From positions 620,001 through 684,000 of the forward strand of contig JADNRV010000005.1 in assembly GCA_015499995.1 (NCBI GenBank): a stretch of 64,000 nucleotides of DNA, read 5' to 3'. The notes under the pieces were generated by a model that searched no databases, was not told the origin of the DNA, and saw only the letters and a program-made list of their open reading frames with translations. The stretch comes from Flammula alnicola (Eukaryota; Basidiomycota; Agaricomycetes; Agaricales; Strophariaceae). Below, piece after piece: positions 1 to 13,226 of this stretch; the stretch's first letter is position 1, and every line of letters starts with the position of its first letter. The position numbers and the translations under genes were made by a program.

Positions 1-988
1 GACCTAAATCCTTCAATACCCGATTCGATCGCAAGTCCGACGTCTACATCTGCAAAGGTCCAACCCGCCACAGAATGCAGTTCTCGAATCAAGGAAGACA
101 ACGACACTGGACCACTCAGTGCGTCGTCTTTCAACCCCCCTGAGCCTGCACTATTTAGGAGGAGGGATTCTGCTTATGCTAACCCTGTGTATGCATGCGA
201 TGGTGAGCAAATGATACCTCTGGTGCTTTGCCAGTCCTGACTCTTGACCGACGGCACCGAACATCCGAATAGACCTAAATTATTCTAAGAATACTTCAGT
301 GGAAAGACCAGCGTCCACAATATTTGCAAAGATCCAATCCAAGTGCTCTGGGATAGTCGGCGATCGATACCTCCACCGAATCTGGCAATGGGCATTAGAT
401 CTTTACTCCCTCGTTCTATTAATCCTCTCCAGTATTTTCTTCTATTTGCCAGTAACCTTGGTGACTACACCGTTCGTCCTCTTGAACGAGCTTTACAAGA
501 TGATAGTGATGAACTATCGGAAATGCACGATGGAACGAATTCCCACATTTTACGCACTCAGTACTCCGGAGGATGAAGACATAAAGTCAGGCCTCACAGG
601 CCGAAGAAATGCACTGGTGTCTGCTGTGGGCATAATATTTGGACTTATCCATTGTGTAGGCTGGAATTTCTTATTCCCTTCATCCACCATGCGCAACCTC
701 TGGCGCGTATGCTCAGTGGTCATTGTTGGTGGCCCATGCATCACTGGCTTTTTTTATCTGGGTTGTTTCGTGTATCTTCGTTATCTTTACATCCCCTTTC
801 CTCAAAGCGGCCATTTAATCTGGTCTTTAAAGACAATTGTTCAAGTATTTAAAGTAATTCCGGTGACTATCACTATCTACATCGGTGCACGATTTTGTCT
901 CCTTGTGCTAGCCTTTGTTGCACTGCGAGACCTCGTGCCGGGGGCGTATGCGGTGGTTGAGTGGGTCTCCTTTATTCCTCACTTGTAA
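1..988 (+). CDS. Multi-pass membrane protein, 5' partial
   Basis: Spliced as 1-202 and 300-988; the frame is open to the left edge, so the start lies outside. The intron (203-299) has donor GTGAGC and acceptor TTCAG, and the join restores one frame with a Val codon across it. The visible part is 296 residues: a Ser/Pro/Thr-rich soluble stretch, then about four hydrophobic segments, the first just after the junction (rich in Leu/Ile/Phe) and the last near the C-terminus. The motif ALVSAVGIIFGLIHCVGWNF and the C-terminal LRDLVPGAYAVVEWVSFIPH are typical of a large unnamed family of Agaricomycete membrane proteins. I recognise the family pattern but know no function. The GTG at 299 is not a start; it is an artefact of the splice acceptor. 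Confidence 0.7.
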
Positions 989-1719
989 ACCACCGTACGA
1001 CGGTCAATGGACGAACTGGAGTCTTACGGTACGTCTGGTTTCTAAATTATTGTTGGCTTTAGTCTTCAGCCTTCCAAGTCTCATTCGTTTTTGTTTTCAT
1101 ATTCAGGTGTATTATACACGTCTGACGACGATAATCCGTAGAAGTCTGTTACATACAGGACATTTTTGGACAATTTTAGGACAATTTAACTCTAGAGGAA
1201 GTGGAAGAGCGAAAAAAATCGAGCTGCCCTTTAAGCTTTACTAGTATAAATTCGAGTCGCACATTTATTTCTATCGTTCTACAGTACATATCATGTATTT
1301 TTATTTCTTCTTCAATCATTTGTTCAGCTCATACCGAGAAGTTCCATGCTATGGATGCCAACCATTTGCAGTTCACTGTTCAGCCCCACGTACTTATGTA
1401 GTAATTATGTAGTCGGCCGGCTTATCAGATTAGATGTTACGCGAAGCGTCAAAGCACGTCATGTGTCATCAAAAAGCCTCAATGATAGTGAAATTGTTTT
1501 TGCTTTCTCCTTCCCTCTCCTTACCACGCCTTTCCACACGGGCTACACCCGGCGACACCATACGAGCCAGAGGGTGTTACCAACAGTACATGCCTCTCTG
1601 TCCTAAGTTTCAGAGACGCTCGACGCGAAAGTGGTGCTTGAATACCAGCCAATTAGCAAACGACCCAGAATTCGGCCTTCAGGGTTGTCTGTTGGGCTCC
1701 TGAAACCACGCTATCTTCT
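989..1719. other. Intergenic, no gene seen
   Basis: Only short overlapping open frames without splice-consistent extension or recognisable residues. It separates two genes on the same strand and should hold the 3' end of the membrane-protein gene and the ATM1 promoter. Confidence 0.5.
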
Positions 1720-4700
1720 ATGCCAATGCCATTGGCAATGTCTTGTCACCATTGGAGCGCGGTGAGCCGTGTTGGATCGCACTCCAAAGGATACATGTCG
1801 TCGAAAATCGCACATGTGCCGGTGACGTATACGGCGCGTCACGGGAGGCCCAGGCATCTTTTCTCTTCCTCCCCTTCCTCGACTGCCTCTTATTCAAGCG
1901 TAATATCATCGTTGTCCACGTCCCCTCGAGGTCCATGTTTCGCCCTGATGAGAGTTAATGCGCAGGGTAGCACGTTGTCCTTTCCTTTGCGTGGACCTCG
2001 GAGAGCACATTGGGATTCCTTATCCGCCTATGGAGACCGGAGAACGTATCAACATATGGCCCCCAGGCCTGAAGAATCGACTCCTCCAACCAGCAAAGCC
2101 GAATTTTCATCGATACCGTCCTCGGTCTCTACCTCTACCCCGTCCGCGTCACCCTCGTCTACATCACCACCCTCCTCTCCAAATGCTACCCAAGGGAAAC
2201 CAACAAGTAAAGACTCGTCCTCCGTGTCCGACAATCCGACGCAGGCCGAACAGAGACGGACCGACTGGAGCATCATCAAGCGGTTAATGATCAATGTGTG
2301 GCCTAAGAATGACTGGAAGACGCGCTTGACGGTTCTTGGAGGATTTGGATTGCTTGTCTCTGCCAAGGTATGCGCCGTTCATATTTTTTGTACGAGATAT
2401 GCGACACTATTCCATGTATCTTTTTTCCACTTCTTTTCCGTCCCTTGGTACCCCCCTCTGTGCTCTTCGTTCTCGACGCTATTTGCCTTCGAAGCATTTG
2501 AACTTAATGCTGACTTGTTTTTGTTCTGCTGCATTTAGGTCCTCAACGTACAAGTGCCGCAAATTTTCAAGGGAGTGGTTGATGCCCTCAACGTGGATAT
2601 CACGTCATCCTCTACTGCATGGGTGCTTGCTGGCTCATTAATCCTTGGATGTATGCGCTGACATTGGCTAAATCCGTTATCTCACTTTCTGACCAATCCT
2701 AATAACAGATGGTGCAGCCCGTATCGGTGCGACCCTCTCTGGCGAGCTGCTTAACGCAGTCTTCGCCAATATCGGACAACGCGCTATCCGCAAGGTCGCA
2801 AGAGAGACATTCGAGCATCTTCTGAATTTGGATTTGAAGTTCCATCTGAGCAGACAGACGGGCGGCTTGACACGCGCGATTGATCGAGGGACGAAGTGCG
2901 TGTGCATTAGACGTTTTGTTTCTTTTTGCTTATTGGATTTTTCGGCTCTCTTGTTAAGAGGTATTACTTTCATCTTGCAGGCTATTATCTTCCGTATCGC
3001 GCCTACGGCGCTGGAGATCAGCATGGTGTGCGGTATCCTGGTACGTCTCGCTTTTTGCGGTTTTTTTCCCTCGTCCCGATGATTATAATTGCTTACCTGG
3101 ACTGCAGACATATAAGTTTGGATGGGACTTTGCTGCTATCACAGCTTTGGCTATGGTCGCATATACGTGGTTCACCATTCGGACTACCTCCTGGAGGTAC
3201 GTTTCTTCGTGTCCTTATATGGATGGATTCTGAACGGACGTGTTTTTCTTGTACAGGACGCGTTTCCGACGAGAAGCGAACAAGGCAGATAATAAAGCAG
3301 CTACGGTAGCTGTCGACTCCTTGATCAACTTCGAAGCAGTCAAGGTATGATCTGCTGCCCCACGCACCCCATGCAAAACTTCCGCTCCAGCAACTTCACT
3401 AACGGGTCAATTTTACTTGCCCTTTTTCACGGGTTTTTCTACTAGTAGCATTTCAACAACGAGAAGTACGAGATCGCGCAGTACGACAAGCATCTGGCGG
3501 ATTATGAAAAGTCGAGTGTGAAGATCACGACGTCACTTGCATATCTGAATTCGGGGCAGAATATTATATTCTCGAGCGCATTGACCATGGCGATGTTTTT
3601 GGCGGCGCAAGGCGTGGTGAATGGTGTGTATTGCGCTTTCCGAGAGATATTGACAATAACTTGTTCTTTTTTTCAGGGACGATGACAGTCGGCGACGTGG
3701 TCATGGTTAACCAGCTGATCTTCCAGCTCTCGCTGCCACTCAATTTCCTGGGCACGATTTATCGTGAAATGAGGCAGAATTTGCTCGATATGGAGGTGCT
3801 GTATAAGCTTGTCGAGGAGAATACGCCCGCAAAGGTATATCGAGATTTTCCAGTCGATTTCTTGATGCATATAGGCTGACATTCTCGTTTGTTTGTTCTA
3901 GGATGCACCCGACGCGAAGCCACTACACCTCCAAGGCGGTTCCATCCGTTTTGAGAACGTGGGGTTTGCATATCATGCAGACAGACCCATATTCAGGAAT
4001 TTGTCCTTCACCGTCCCTGCCGGAAAGAAGGTAGCCATCGTTGGCCCTTCGGGATGTGGCAAGTCCACCGTCTTCCGCCTTCTATACAGATTCTACGACC
4101 CCGCATCCGGACGCATATCTATCGATGGGCAAGACATCCACCACGTCCAACTTGAATCATTACGGCGCGCGATCGGCGTCGTCCCACAGGACACACCGCT
4201 TTTCCACGCGGATATTATGCATAACGTGCGCTATGGGCGGCTTGATGCGACCGAGGAGGAGGTGAAGGAGGCTGCGCGCAAGGCGAATGTGCATGAAACG
4301 ATTGGGCGGCTGCCGGATGGGTATGCAACGATGGTCGGTGAGCGCGGGCTGATGATTAGTGGAGGGGAGAAGCAGCGCTTGGCGGTGGCGAGAGTGATGT
4401 TGAAGGATCCGCCCATTTTGTTCTTTGACGAAGCTGTACGTCTTTTCTTGGGAGGGTGTTGTCGAGTCCTTTTGATGGAGCTGATTGTTTTGGCTTGACT
4501 CTTTAGACTTCCGCGTTGGATGCTCATACGGAGTCAGAGCTTATGAAGAACATCAATACTGCGCTGCTAGATAAAGCGCGTACGAGTATATTCATAGCAC
4601 ACAGGCTGCGCACGGTGGTTGAGGCTGGTATGTCTTTCTTCGCTCCTCTTTCCTTCGCTTGCTCTTTTGCTTTATGTGAATAATGTCGCTGATCTATACG

Positions 4701-4850
4701 CTTGCAGACCTGATCATTGTGTTGAAAGAGGGCGAGGTTGTGGAACAAGGCACACATGAAGAGCTGATGCGGACGAGAGGGCTATATTATAGCATGTGGC
4801 AGCAACAGGCCTCCTTGGAGGGTCTGGAGGAGGAGGAAGAGGAGGCGTGA
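1720..4850 (+). CDS. ATM1: Mitochondrial ABC transporter ATM1 (iron-sulfur export)
   Basis: Half-transporter of the mitochondrial inner membrane that exports a sulfur-containing compound needed for cytosolic Fe-S protein assembly. Eleven exons: 1720-2367, 2539-2650, 2709-2895, 2959-3040, 3108-3196, 3257-3344, 3449-3623, 3677-3834, 3902-4435, 4507-4627 and 4708-4850. All phases agree and give 778 residues. The first ~190 residues are Ser/Arg/Pro-rich, fitting a mitochondrial presequence; the exporter-type membrane domain follows (motifs [20 protein letters not shown] and [18 protein letters not shown]). The nucleotide-binding domain has Walker [10 protein letters not shown] near 561, signature ISGGEKQR near 665, Walker B ILFFDEATSALD near 685-694 and H-loop IAHRLRTV. 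Length and order match fungal ATM1. The start is the first ATG of the frame; a shorter start is possible. Confidence 0.95.
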
Positions 4851-5621
4851 AAGTGTTGCCAAACTTGCTTCATCGTTTCGAGGCCGGAATATTTAGACGG
4901 CGTTGCTTCGTACGTTCTTTGCCACCTTCACGACGATTTTCTGGTATACCTACATTATGTGCACTTAGATGTGCAGCCAGGACACAATGGAATAGACACG
5001 CAACCCAAGACCAGCCCAACGCCTCTGCACGGGTGGTGAAATGAGGAGGAAATGATAGCTGGACATTTCCAGATGTCCACGACCACTTATCTAAACAAGA
5101 ATACTTGATTAATAAACTATTACAACCCTCTAGATCAGTGCCGAATCCCCCTCGTCCAACTTGCTTGTGCTCAGCCAACGTTTCGACCGGGTCAGATAAG
5201 ATAAGATAAAATTGTTAGCTATTTGACTTTTAGACACGCATGCCTCGCGCGCTTGACTCTTGCAGCCATTCTTGGGAGTTAATACCGTGATATCTGCAGG
5301 TGCCCATGGACCACCGCCTTCGATTTAGGCATAATATCTAGAGAGGTGTATCATGAGCTTTGCGTGGTTCGTAACTTGCTTCTGGATGGGCCACGTCGCA
5401 TGCGTCGAGTTTCAAGATGTTCAACATCATTGACTCATTCAAAGCAGCGGGTCGCCTTGATATAATATTTCCTTGGGTTCAGAAAGATAACGCAGTGATA
5501 TTCTAGAAGCTTCATAACAGACGCTCAAAGAACCGCCGTCTTCTTTTTCATATTCAATCATTAGACTAAGTAAAGCGTTAACGCCCTGCCAGTGCGGGGC
5601 TTTTCCATATACGTAGACAAA
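4851..5621. other. Convergent intergenic region
   Basis: Lies between ATM1 (+) and the TPR gene (-), both ending here. It contains a short GATAA-type run (gataagataagata, near 5195-5210) and AT-rich stretches but no supported gene. Confidence 0.5.
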
Positions 5622-6674
5622 TTAAAAGGTGGGTGGCAGAGTCTTCGTCTTCAGGTCTCTTTCAATAAAGTCTGGAATGCGCATATATCCCATATTAGAA
5701 TCCTGAATCATGTCGAGCGCTCCCGTGAAGGATGTCCGCGGAGCTGCCTTGGGCTGCTTCTTGAGATATCTCAAAATCTCTTCGGGGGTTTTGACAGCAT
5801 CTATCAATTCTTGAATTCGCGCGAGTAGATCATTGATGGATGCGTCGGTGGGGCTCAGAGCTTGTGCAGCGATAGCATCTATTGTTGTCGTCGCGTCCAT
5901 CTTGTCATTAAATAAACACAGCGTTGGCAGCGAGGCCTCACCTTCAAGTGCATCCACAAATTTTGCGAGATAGAGGCGGGCCGACGCGCGTCTGAAACGG
6001 GCCTTGGCAATGCTCGAAGGATTACTGAACAAGTCCATATCAAGGGCTTTTGTGGTAAAGTCCTCGGCTATCTGGAATCTAGACATTGACAATAAAAGTT
6101 AGCTGGTCACTTTGCACTGGTACAAAGATTCGTGGAAGGACTGACTGATTGAGCTTCAAGCAGCACGCCGCCATATTGTTCATGACATCGGGGGTCGGAA
6201 ATGTGGATATAGCGGAACCATATAATATTTGTGCTTGAAAGAGGTTCCCTTTCTTAAATTCTTCGTTTCCCTGGAAAAAATGTCATTTACTATCGTTCGA
6301 AGGGGTTCTGCATATTCGAAACGAATACCAAGGTCCAAAATGAGTCTTACCTGATGCTTCATCTCTGTTGAGGACGTCAACATCTCGAATTCAGACAATT
6401 TCTCGTCCTTCATGAGCCAACTTCTTTTTTCGAGGGTTATGAGGTTGTTTCGACTGGCTGCACATTGTTTTTCATAATATGCTGCAACTTTATCGAAAAT
6501 TTGCTGCCATTCAGATGACAGGCCGTCTGGGATCTTGAATAAATCGGAAACCTTGGGAGGATTTTTAGCGTCGTTGAGCGCAAATTCCATAAGTTTCTTC
6601 ATAGCCTCTTCATTAGGAACCGGGTTTGCAGCAGCACGTTTTGTACTGGTTGCTTTCGAATGTTTCTTCGGCAT
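5622..6674 (-). CDS. TPR-repeat protein
   Basis: Exons on the minus strand: 6674-6351, 6270-6146, 6078-5942 and 5878-5622, phases consistent, 280 residues. The N-terminus is basic (MPKKHSKATSTKRAAA). Residues ~108-190 form tetratricopeptide helices: QGNEEFKKGNLFQAQILYGSAI, then MNNMAACCLKLNQFQIAEDF, then SIAKARFRRASARLYLAKFV and DALEDAIAAQALSPTDASIN, with the usual Gly, Ala and Tyr spacing. The C-terminal third is unassigned. TPR proteins of this layout commonly act as chaperone or protein-binding adaptors; partner and location are unknown. The last intron (5941-5879) is 63 nt and stop-free, so retention would only insert 21 residues; I excise it because the spliced frame restores the TPR consensus. 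Confidence 0.8.
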
Positions 6675-7456
6675 CTGGATACTGTTCGTTTGGATACAAT
6701 GGCGGAGAATGGAGTCAGAGCGATGCTTATGGTGGTCTGGAGGAAGACTCCCGGCTTATCTGATCAAGTTGTCAGCGGGATAGCATTATATATTGAGAAC
6801 ACTGACCCTAGGGCTTATGCTTCCCAGCCTCGTGTTCAATTCAAGGTAGCATTAAATTTGACCCTTGGCCATATTGCGTTCTTTTATTATTCAAGTGACG
6901 CGTTGCGGCTCGCGAAGTTCAATTATTTTCTATCATCTTCTTTCACAGAAAAAAAGCCGAGTCATCGATGTCACTCTATTGAAACGAACGTCAATGGAGA
7001 TAAAACTTGTTAAGAACGGCTATTATGAGGCAGTGGGGCTTGTGCCAAAAAACATGGGGATGGTAGGTCCGTTCGCAGTACATCACGGTCGGTCGGATAT
7101 GCCCAACAACTCCTAGGACCTAAAGAAATATATCAATTGAGTCAGGTCAAGTTGGGCCCTTTAAAGTAAATATGAAAGCAACAACATGGAAGAGCGTGGA
7201 AGTTCAAAAGAGTTTCACCCCCGCGGTGTTGGCGGTCCCATTTCGACATTGCTGTCAGGAGTACCATGCGAATGGGGCATCCTGACACTGTGTCAGATCC
7301 TGTCCCAAGGTGGTATTTGAGTGAAGGACATTCAATGGGGCCGATCAGGTCTCAGGGCGCCTATAGTACTTTAAATCCCTGGCATAGGCGACCCGTCGTG
7401 TTAAGGAAGTCCACCAAAGCTTGCGCTATGTAGGAATAATCCTTTCAGAGACGGTT
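6675..7456. other. Intergenic, no gene seen
   Basis: Promoter side of the TPR gene and 3' side of PGS1. Small open frames only, none with family resemblance. Confidence 0.45.
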
Positions 7457-9389
7457 CTACAGCATTCCTTTGACCAACCAGACGATGAGCTTCGTTGTCC
7501 AGCGAACGTTCCGATGTCGACCTTTCCATTCTACCGCGTTGGATCTGATCCCGTCAATTTCACGCGCCAGGTCGTGACGTAGTGACAGAAGTGGAGAATC
7601 GAATGCGGGAGCTTCTGACCCGGAGGGTTGGTCAGCGGAGGATGTCTGCGGCTCCGACGGGATGATCATGAGGAATGAGAGTTCAGTATCAATATGAGCT
7701 GACCGCGAGTTTAGATTTGTGGATCCAAAGAGGGTTAGAACTGGCGGAGTTGACGAGCTCGGGGAAAGCCATATTCCTGGCCAACGGAGGTCAGGTCCCC
7801 GTCAAAAACCTTACAAAATGTCAATAGAGAGGGGGCACCTTTCGCATGATATGTCCACCCTGGTTTTTCCCACTCGGTCAGCGAGACGCCCTGTCCATCT
7901 GACGGTGAAGGTCCTCTCCAAAGTCTGCCTGCTTTGGACACTGCTTTCATAAAGCGCTTTTCGTACAATGTGTAACCTTCTGGAATTCTTCCCGAAATAC
8001 CCTTCGAGCCGTAGAAGCCGTTTGCCTGACGGTGGGTTTAGTACCAAAACAAGGAAATGATAAGACAATGCCACGCTAGACACTCACCTTCGGACTTGCA
8101 GCCACAATCCGACAATCGACATTTGGAGCTTTCAGGACGAGATCCTGATATGGAGTATACAAGCTGAAGTACCCGCTAGTCAAATCCAACAGCGGTCGTT
8201 TCGGGGCTGAGCTTCGGGTAAGATGGCGAAAGAGCAACCGAAAGGTCGACTCCTCTTCCCTGATATTGAACTGGCCTGCTTGGATGATCGGAATAAGAAG
8301 AGCCTTTGGGGTTGCTGATAATGTGTCATTGGACGTTGATTGCTTTAGCCGATCGCGATAGAGTTTCTGAAATTGGGAAAATGCTGACTCGGCGACTGAA
8401 TTAAAGTAATGGGGATGGGTATCGGAATTAGGCCAGTGCAGGATATAATCGTCGTAAGTATACGAATGAGGGTCAGGGGAAGGAATTGTCGATGGAGTCG
8501 CAGATGTCGGTAGTAATCTATAGGAAAATGTGGCGACGGTTTCCATGAAATCGTGGCAATATTGGGCAAGTTGGTTCTGGGCTGAGAAGTACAGGTAACG
8601 GTCTTGTCGATTCGTAAAGTACGAGTTGTTGAGATTCGCGCTAAATGAGATTTGGTGAGCACGTCATATGATCTCTCAAGGGAATATAACGGCCGAATGC
8701 TCACCCGCTGATCATGACATCGTCATCTACGCCATAAATTTTCGCATGCCACGTTCCCCAACCTTCGTTGAATCGTGGAGGAATTATCCTGGCCAGAATT
8801 CCGCGTAAACTGGGACTTCGAAACATTGAGACGCTGACGCGCGACGGAAATTCGCGGAGTAGTGGCAGTAGGATCTTTGCTGTTGAACCTGGGCCAGGAC
8901 GCGTCGATCGATTCAGGTCCAGCAGAAGCTGAAGTTTCAAGTCTGGTTTATCACGAAGTCGACGTGAAAGAGCAGATACCTAAAACAAAGTGAGATACGC
9001 AGCATCTGAGTACAAGTCACGTACAAGTTCCTTCTCTTCTGAACCGATGTACAATGATGAGAAAAAAATACGCCGTTCGGCTTTATTTATCATGTCCTTA
9101 AATATTTGGTTATCGAGACCAGAAAACAGACGAGAGAACATACCAGCAAAGTAGCGTAAAATTGGGACGGTTCCGTCAAGATGCGAACGGAAGAAGGGGG
9201 AAGTTGAAACACTGGCTGCTTGCTAGCCAGAGCGGAGGTGAATTCACGAATTGAAGGGTCGATATAGGTCGTAGATATGCATCTCTTTGGACATGGTAGA
9301 ATATAAGATGGCTGGCGTTTGGGGGCCCTTTTCGCGCAAGTCCACAAGAATCGCCACATGGACGAGTTTTCAAACGTTGGCCACAACAT
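7457..9389 (-). CDS. PGS1: Phosphatidylglycerophosphate synthase (PGS1)
   Basis: CDP-diacylglycerol-glycerol-3-phosphate 3-phosphatidyltransferase, the committed step to phosphatidylglycerol and cardiolipin in mitochondria. Exons (minus): 9389-9144, 9096-9025, 8979-8705, 8640-8088, 8025-7839 and 7776-7457; 550 residues, usual for the family. The N-terminus is Arg/Lys/Ser-rich, as for a mitochondrial targeting signal. Two HKD half-sites of the phospholipase D superfamily are visible: WHAKIYGVDDDVMISGANLN with His near 184, split by the intron between exons 3 and 4, and YHAKGIW near 442 followed by LTLFGSTNLNSRSAHIDTEL. LYIGSEEKELVSALSRRLRD and LLLDLNRSTRPGP are further PGS1 hallmarks. The second ATG (MWRFLW) could be the real start. 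No defects seen. Confidence 0.93.
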
Positions 9390-10110
9390 TCGGCTGGCCT
9401 TGAAGCCGGATATTTGGCGTCACCTTCATGTACAAATACCATAGCACGTGACGTTGTCACCATCGTCGGCAAGGCTCGGCAAGGCCTTGCCAACTGCTTT
9501 CAGAACCATTTTGGAACACTTTCGCTTATAGTTTCGGTTGGATGTTCTGCATCTGAGAGTGATATTTAGGCATGCGAATGATTCATAACTGCCTTAGCAA
9601 AGCTTAAAAATTGGAATGGGGCATGCCAAACACGTCCAGGTGTTCAACTTGAAATGGGTGATCAGACTTAGATGCTACGGGTGCAGACGCCAACGAATTC
9701 ATTCCCACTGCCACGATCGTTCAGCTTATACTTATGCAGTTACATTTAGTGGAAATCTCCTCGAGTTAGTCGAAAGAGGGCACCCAATTTTTAAAACGTT
9801 GTCCCTCAAAGCATGGAAATTGATGATAGGCGCCCATTACAGTTTCCCCTTTTATGCTCTCTCGTTTCGTATCTAAGAGACCACGTGCTATTGAATAGAC
9901 TTCTCTCTTCACATTGTGCTGCTTAAGGAATAAGGAAGCCGCAGGAAAAGTCCGGAATGAACCTGGTAAAATATGACATCCCCACAGTCATTTTGATAAT
10001 CAACGCGGTTTCATTGAATTTCATTGTCCCTTTGACCGCCACCACCCTCCCTGATACATCGGCTGCGCTGACCCTACATCACCTCCGGGACCTACTCAGT
10101 GCTAAGCTAC
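9390..10110. other. Intergenic, divergent promoter region
   Basis: Lies between the 5' ends of PGS1 (-) and the small acidic gene (+). No gene or recognised element seen. Confidence 0.4.
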
Positions 10111-10640
10111 ATGGCCGTCACTTCTATGGACATGGGTACACCGGATATTGCCGCGGAATTCGTAAACACTTTCTATCACGATTCTGGCGATGAAATGTAC
10201 ACGGAGTGAGTTTGAACCTTTTGCAGTATGCTCTCCGTATAAAACCGTCTGCTTTTGCTCCTTCTGCACTTTAGCGAAGAGGAGGACCATATATTCGATC
10301 TTTACAGCACCTCTCGACCATTAACGCCACTTGACTTTGACAAGGATGAAGCTCCAGACGACGAAGCAGTCGATGGGTCGGACCATGAATCTGAATCGGA
10401 CTCCGTGAGCTTCCAGAAGAAAGCGAGACACAGCACGAGCACAATCAAAAATGTCTCGAGGGAGAATCCGAGTAATGCAGCACATTCAAAAGAAACATGT
10501 GCGTCGGAAGTGGCGGACGAGCTAATAGCTCAGCCATTCTCCCAGGTAAGTCTCTTTTTTATTTGTACAACACGGTCTCCGACAGACCCGGCACCTCTTC
10601 ACAGGACCCCCAGAATATATCCCCAAAGAAGGCTCATTAA
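10111..10640 (+). CDS. Small acidic protein, hypothetical
   Basis: Spliced as 10111-10205, 10275-10545 and 10605-10640, giving 133 residues. Introns use GTGAGT/TTTAG and GTAAGT/ACAG, and the phases agree. The start is the first in-frame ATG after a TGA at 10069; ATGs at 10126 and 10132 also fit. The middle is strongly acidic (runs of Asp/Glu around DEAPDDEAVDGSDHESESDS), the C-terminal part is polar and the protein ends KKAH. No domain recognised. Conserved-looking splice sites argue it is real. Function unknown; the acidic composition suggests a nuclear or chaperone-like small protein, but that is only a guess. Confidence 0.5.
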
Positions 10641-12561
10641 GTCCACGTCCGTTTTGTTCGCCGATATGTTCATACATTCGCCTTGAACTTTAAATACTAC
10701 GTCCCGTTAGGCATTGACATATTGGTACCACTTGTTAGTTAAAATTCCAAGTATGTAAAATATATAAACGCGAAGAATACAAGTCAGGATTACCATCTTT
10801 TACAGGTTTATTACTTCTGTGTTACGAGGTGTTATAGTAAAATTTGTATCCAATCCTGGTCATGGTACGAACTAGTAAATTTATGCAGTGGGAGCTTCGA
10901 TGAATTAGGGTCCGTCCTCAAAGGTGTTAGGTTGATTCAAGTATTTCATTGGCAAAGAATATAGCCAGGTCTTCAAATATTCATGCGTCTTAAGTAATGC
11001 TCAAGAACCTATGTAAGTATGTGTTAATTGTCGAGAATGAAGATCGATTGTCAAGAACTATAGATATACAAGCGGTATCCCAAAATAAGTTCAGAAACAT
11101 ACATACCGTGAGGCATCGTTCATATAGCATAGACTGGTCAATCACAAATCTCGATTTTCTGTTGAACTATGGCATAAGCACCGTGCCCAACGTTATAACA
11201 GCGAGGCGGAGATCATGGCCAGGGCACTTTTTATGACATGACTATGAAATGACAGAGAAAAGATCAAGCGACCTGCTCTTGGTCGCAGGGATCGAAACTT
11301 GCCGTGATTGCCCTCCTGATATGTCAGAAAGATGGGCATTCCGGCTCAAATCGCGCGGCGAATGGGTTAGAGTTTATGATTGACATTACCAGTACCATAT
11401 CGAGTCAGATGGACTCCACGACTTGAAGTCTGATGAACGTGTTCTCATGATGATGAAGACAACAATTGGATGCCGAAGGAAACCTTAAGAGACAAGCAAG
11501 AATGTGGTAGCGACTTGCCTTCGAGTGCGCAAGCACTTATGACGTAATATAGACGAACAAGGCAGCCGTAATAAGTTATAAATGTCGCCTGTATTGAATT
11601 ACATACAAGTATGACACAATCTCGTGAAGGGAGACTGCGTCAAGTCAAGATTTGCGAGGCCAATTTGAATCTCCAATACAGTACCTTTTGTTGTAGATGG
11701 GCTAAGTGAGAGTGAAGGACATCCATGCAAGGATTCGCGCGTCGTGATACATGCACCAGCGCCTAAAGATGACTGCGAATCATCGGAGACGCTCCGGTGT
11801 GGCGATTCTGGTTAAGGTGTATTTGACTTATCGGGACCTTTGTCGCTTATCGTTGATTAATATGCTCCGGCCCTGCACAGAGAGTTCGGATCGGCTAAAT
11901 GTTAGGCCGTCCCGACAAGCTACTGGGCACACTCGCGCATTGCCTTTCCTCAAGTGGGATGAGCTCAAGATGTGACGATTCAGATGAAGAGGTCCAGAGA
12001 CGCTTGCAGGCTCCCACAGTCTGCTGCACTGCGCAGTCACTCCGGATAAAGGTACATACTTGACGACGAACGGCGGAATAGGGACAAGGACCTCATTTGG
12101 TCTAGTCTAATGGTACCTATCGCATGGGGATTTTGTGAAACCTTTAGGCTCTCTTTCTCTTTCCCGTAGGGAATGCACAATGCCTCTGCCATCGAAACTG
12201 TGTAATCCAGAATCGTGTGAGGCAGAATAGAAAGGAATTATGAATACTTTCTATTGGCTACACTGAACACAGAAAGATAATGTCACCGTTGTAGACTGTT
12301 TTAGACTCCCAAAAATTCGGGTAAAATTGTCCTTACGAGAAGGCGTATTTATGACGTATCTAGAGTACATTGAGTCACTATCATAAAGAGGAAGAGCATC
12401 GATGTTGTACCATAAGTATGTACCTATTAGGTCGTGCTTGTGTAGGTATGGTTCGTAGCTGAATGTTTATGCAGGGTAATTAACGTTGTGGTATGATAGA
12501 ACTTGAAATAAGAAAGCAAGTGAAAGCAAGAAGAGAAGAAACGAGAAATCAGAGAAAATAT
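10641..12561. other. Long non-coding stretch
   Basis: About 1.9 kb with only short frames on both strands, AT-rich in parts. No tRNA-like cloverleaf, transposon end or gene was recognised. Confidence 0.4.
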
Positions 12562-13226
12562 TTAATATCCGCTGCACCAATTCTTAAACTTTCCAGTGCT
12601 CCACACGGCCCCTATGATCAGCGCCAGTATCCCGACCATGATCATCAAAGCAATGATGGGTCCCAGAACGCCCGCGAGTGTGAAGCAGAATAACTCATGG
12701 TGCGAGTTTCGTCCAGCAATTGAGGCACCTATAATAGCGGCGAGGACACTGTAGACAATCTCCTTCCCGAGGACGAGGACGAATGAAGAGAATGACGAGA
12801 AGCTCGAGCCATCCTCTTGAGGGAGATGTCGTCTCCTCAACAGAAGACCAAGATATAAGAGAGTGAGTACTGCGCCGCCGAAGGCACCGACTTTGGCGGA
12901 AGATCCAAACGATCCGGAGAGGCACAGCGGAATATCAAATTGTCCCGTCGCCTGGATGAACTTGAATCCTAGGACTTGGAATATGGCGTACTTTGCTGGC
13001 GAAGCTGACGCTTCTGCGAAGGAAGAGAAATCATCGTGTTGTGATGAGAGGGTCGAGAACCCTCCATGACGCGTCTATGAGAGGCTGGCTTTGAGAAAGA
13101 ATGATGCAGATTCGAGAAAGAACGCACTTGATGTTGGAGAGCTTTGGTGGTCACTATGCATTCTGTGGACATCCCGTCCGCATCTTTGGCATCCACGCAT
13201 TTCGTTAATGCGCAGCGTGGATTCAT
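12562..13226 (-). CDS. Small membrane protein, hypothetical
   Basis: Two exons on the minus strand, 13226-13128 and 13074-12562, joined in phase 0 across a 53-nt intron (GTGCGT donor, CATAG acceptor); 203 residues. An N-terminal soluble part of about 65 residues is followed by hydrophobic stretches at VGAFGGAVLTLLYLGLLL, EIVYSVLAAIIGASIAG and VLGPIIALMIMVGILALIIG, so about three to four membrane helices. No family recognised. It stands alone, with long non-coding DNA on both sides. The intron is supported because it is the only join that keeps the membrane-coding frame open to an ATG. Confidence 0.55.

Noticed and set aside
299..301. GTG start for the first membrane protein
   Set aside because: The bases follow a splice acceptor; joining to 1-202 gives a longer open frame running off the edge.
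10641..12561. tRNA or other structured RNA genes
   Set aside because: I found no A-box/B-box pair with a plausible cloverleaf here or elsewhere by eye; a covariance-model scan would be decisive.
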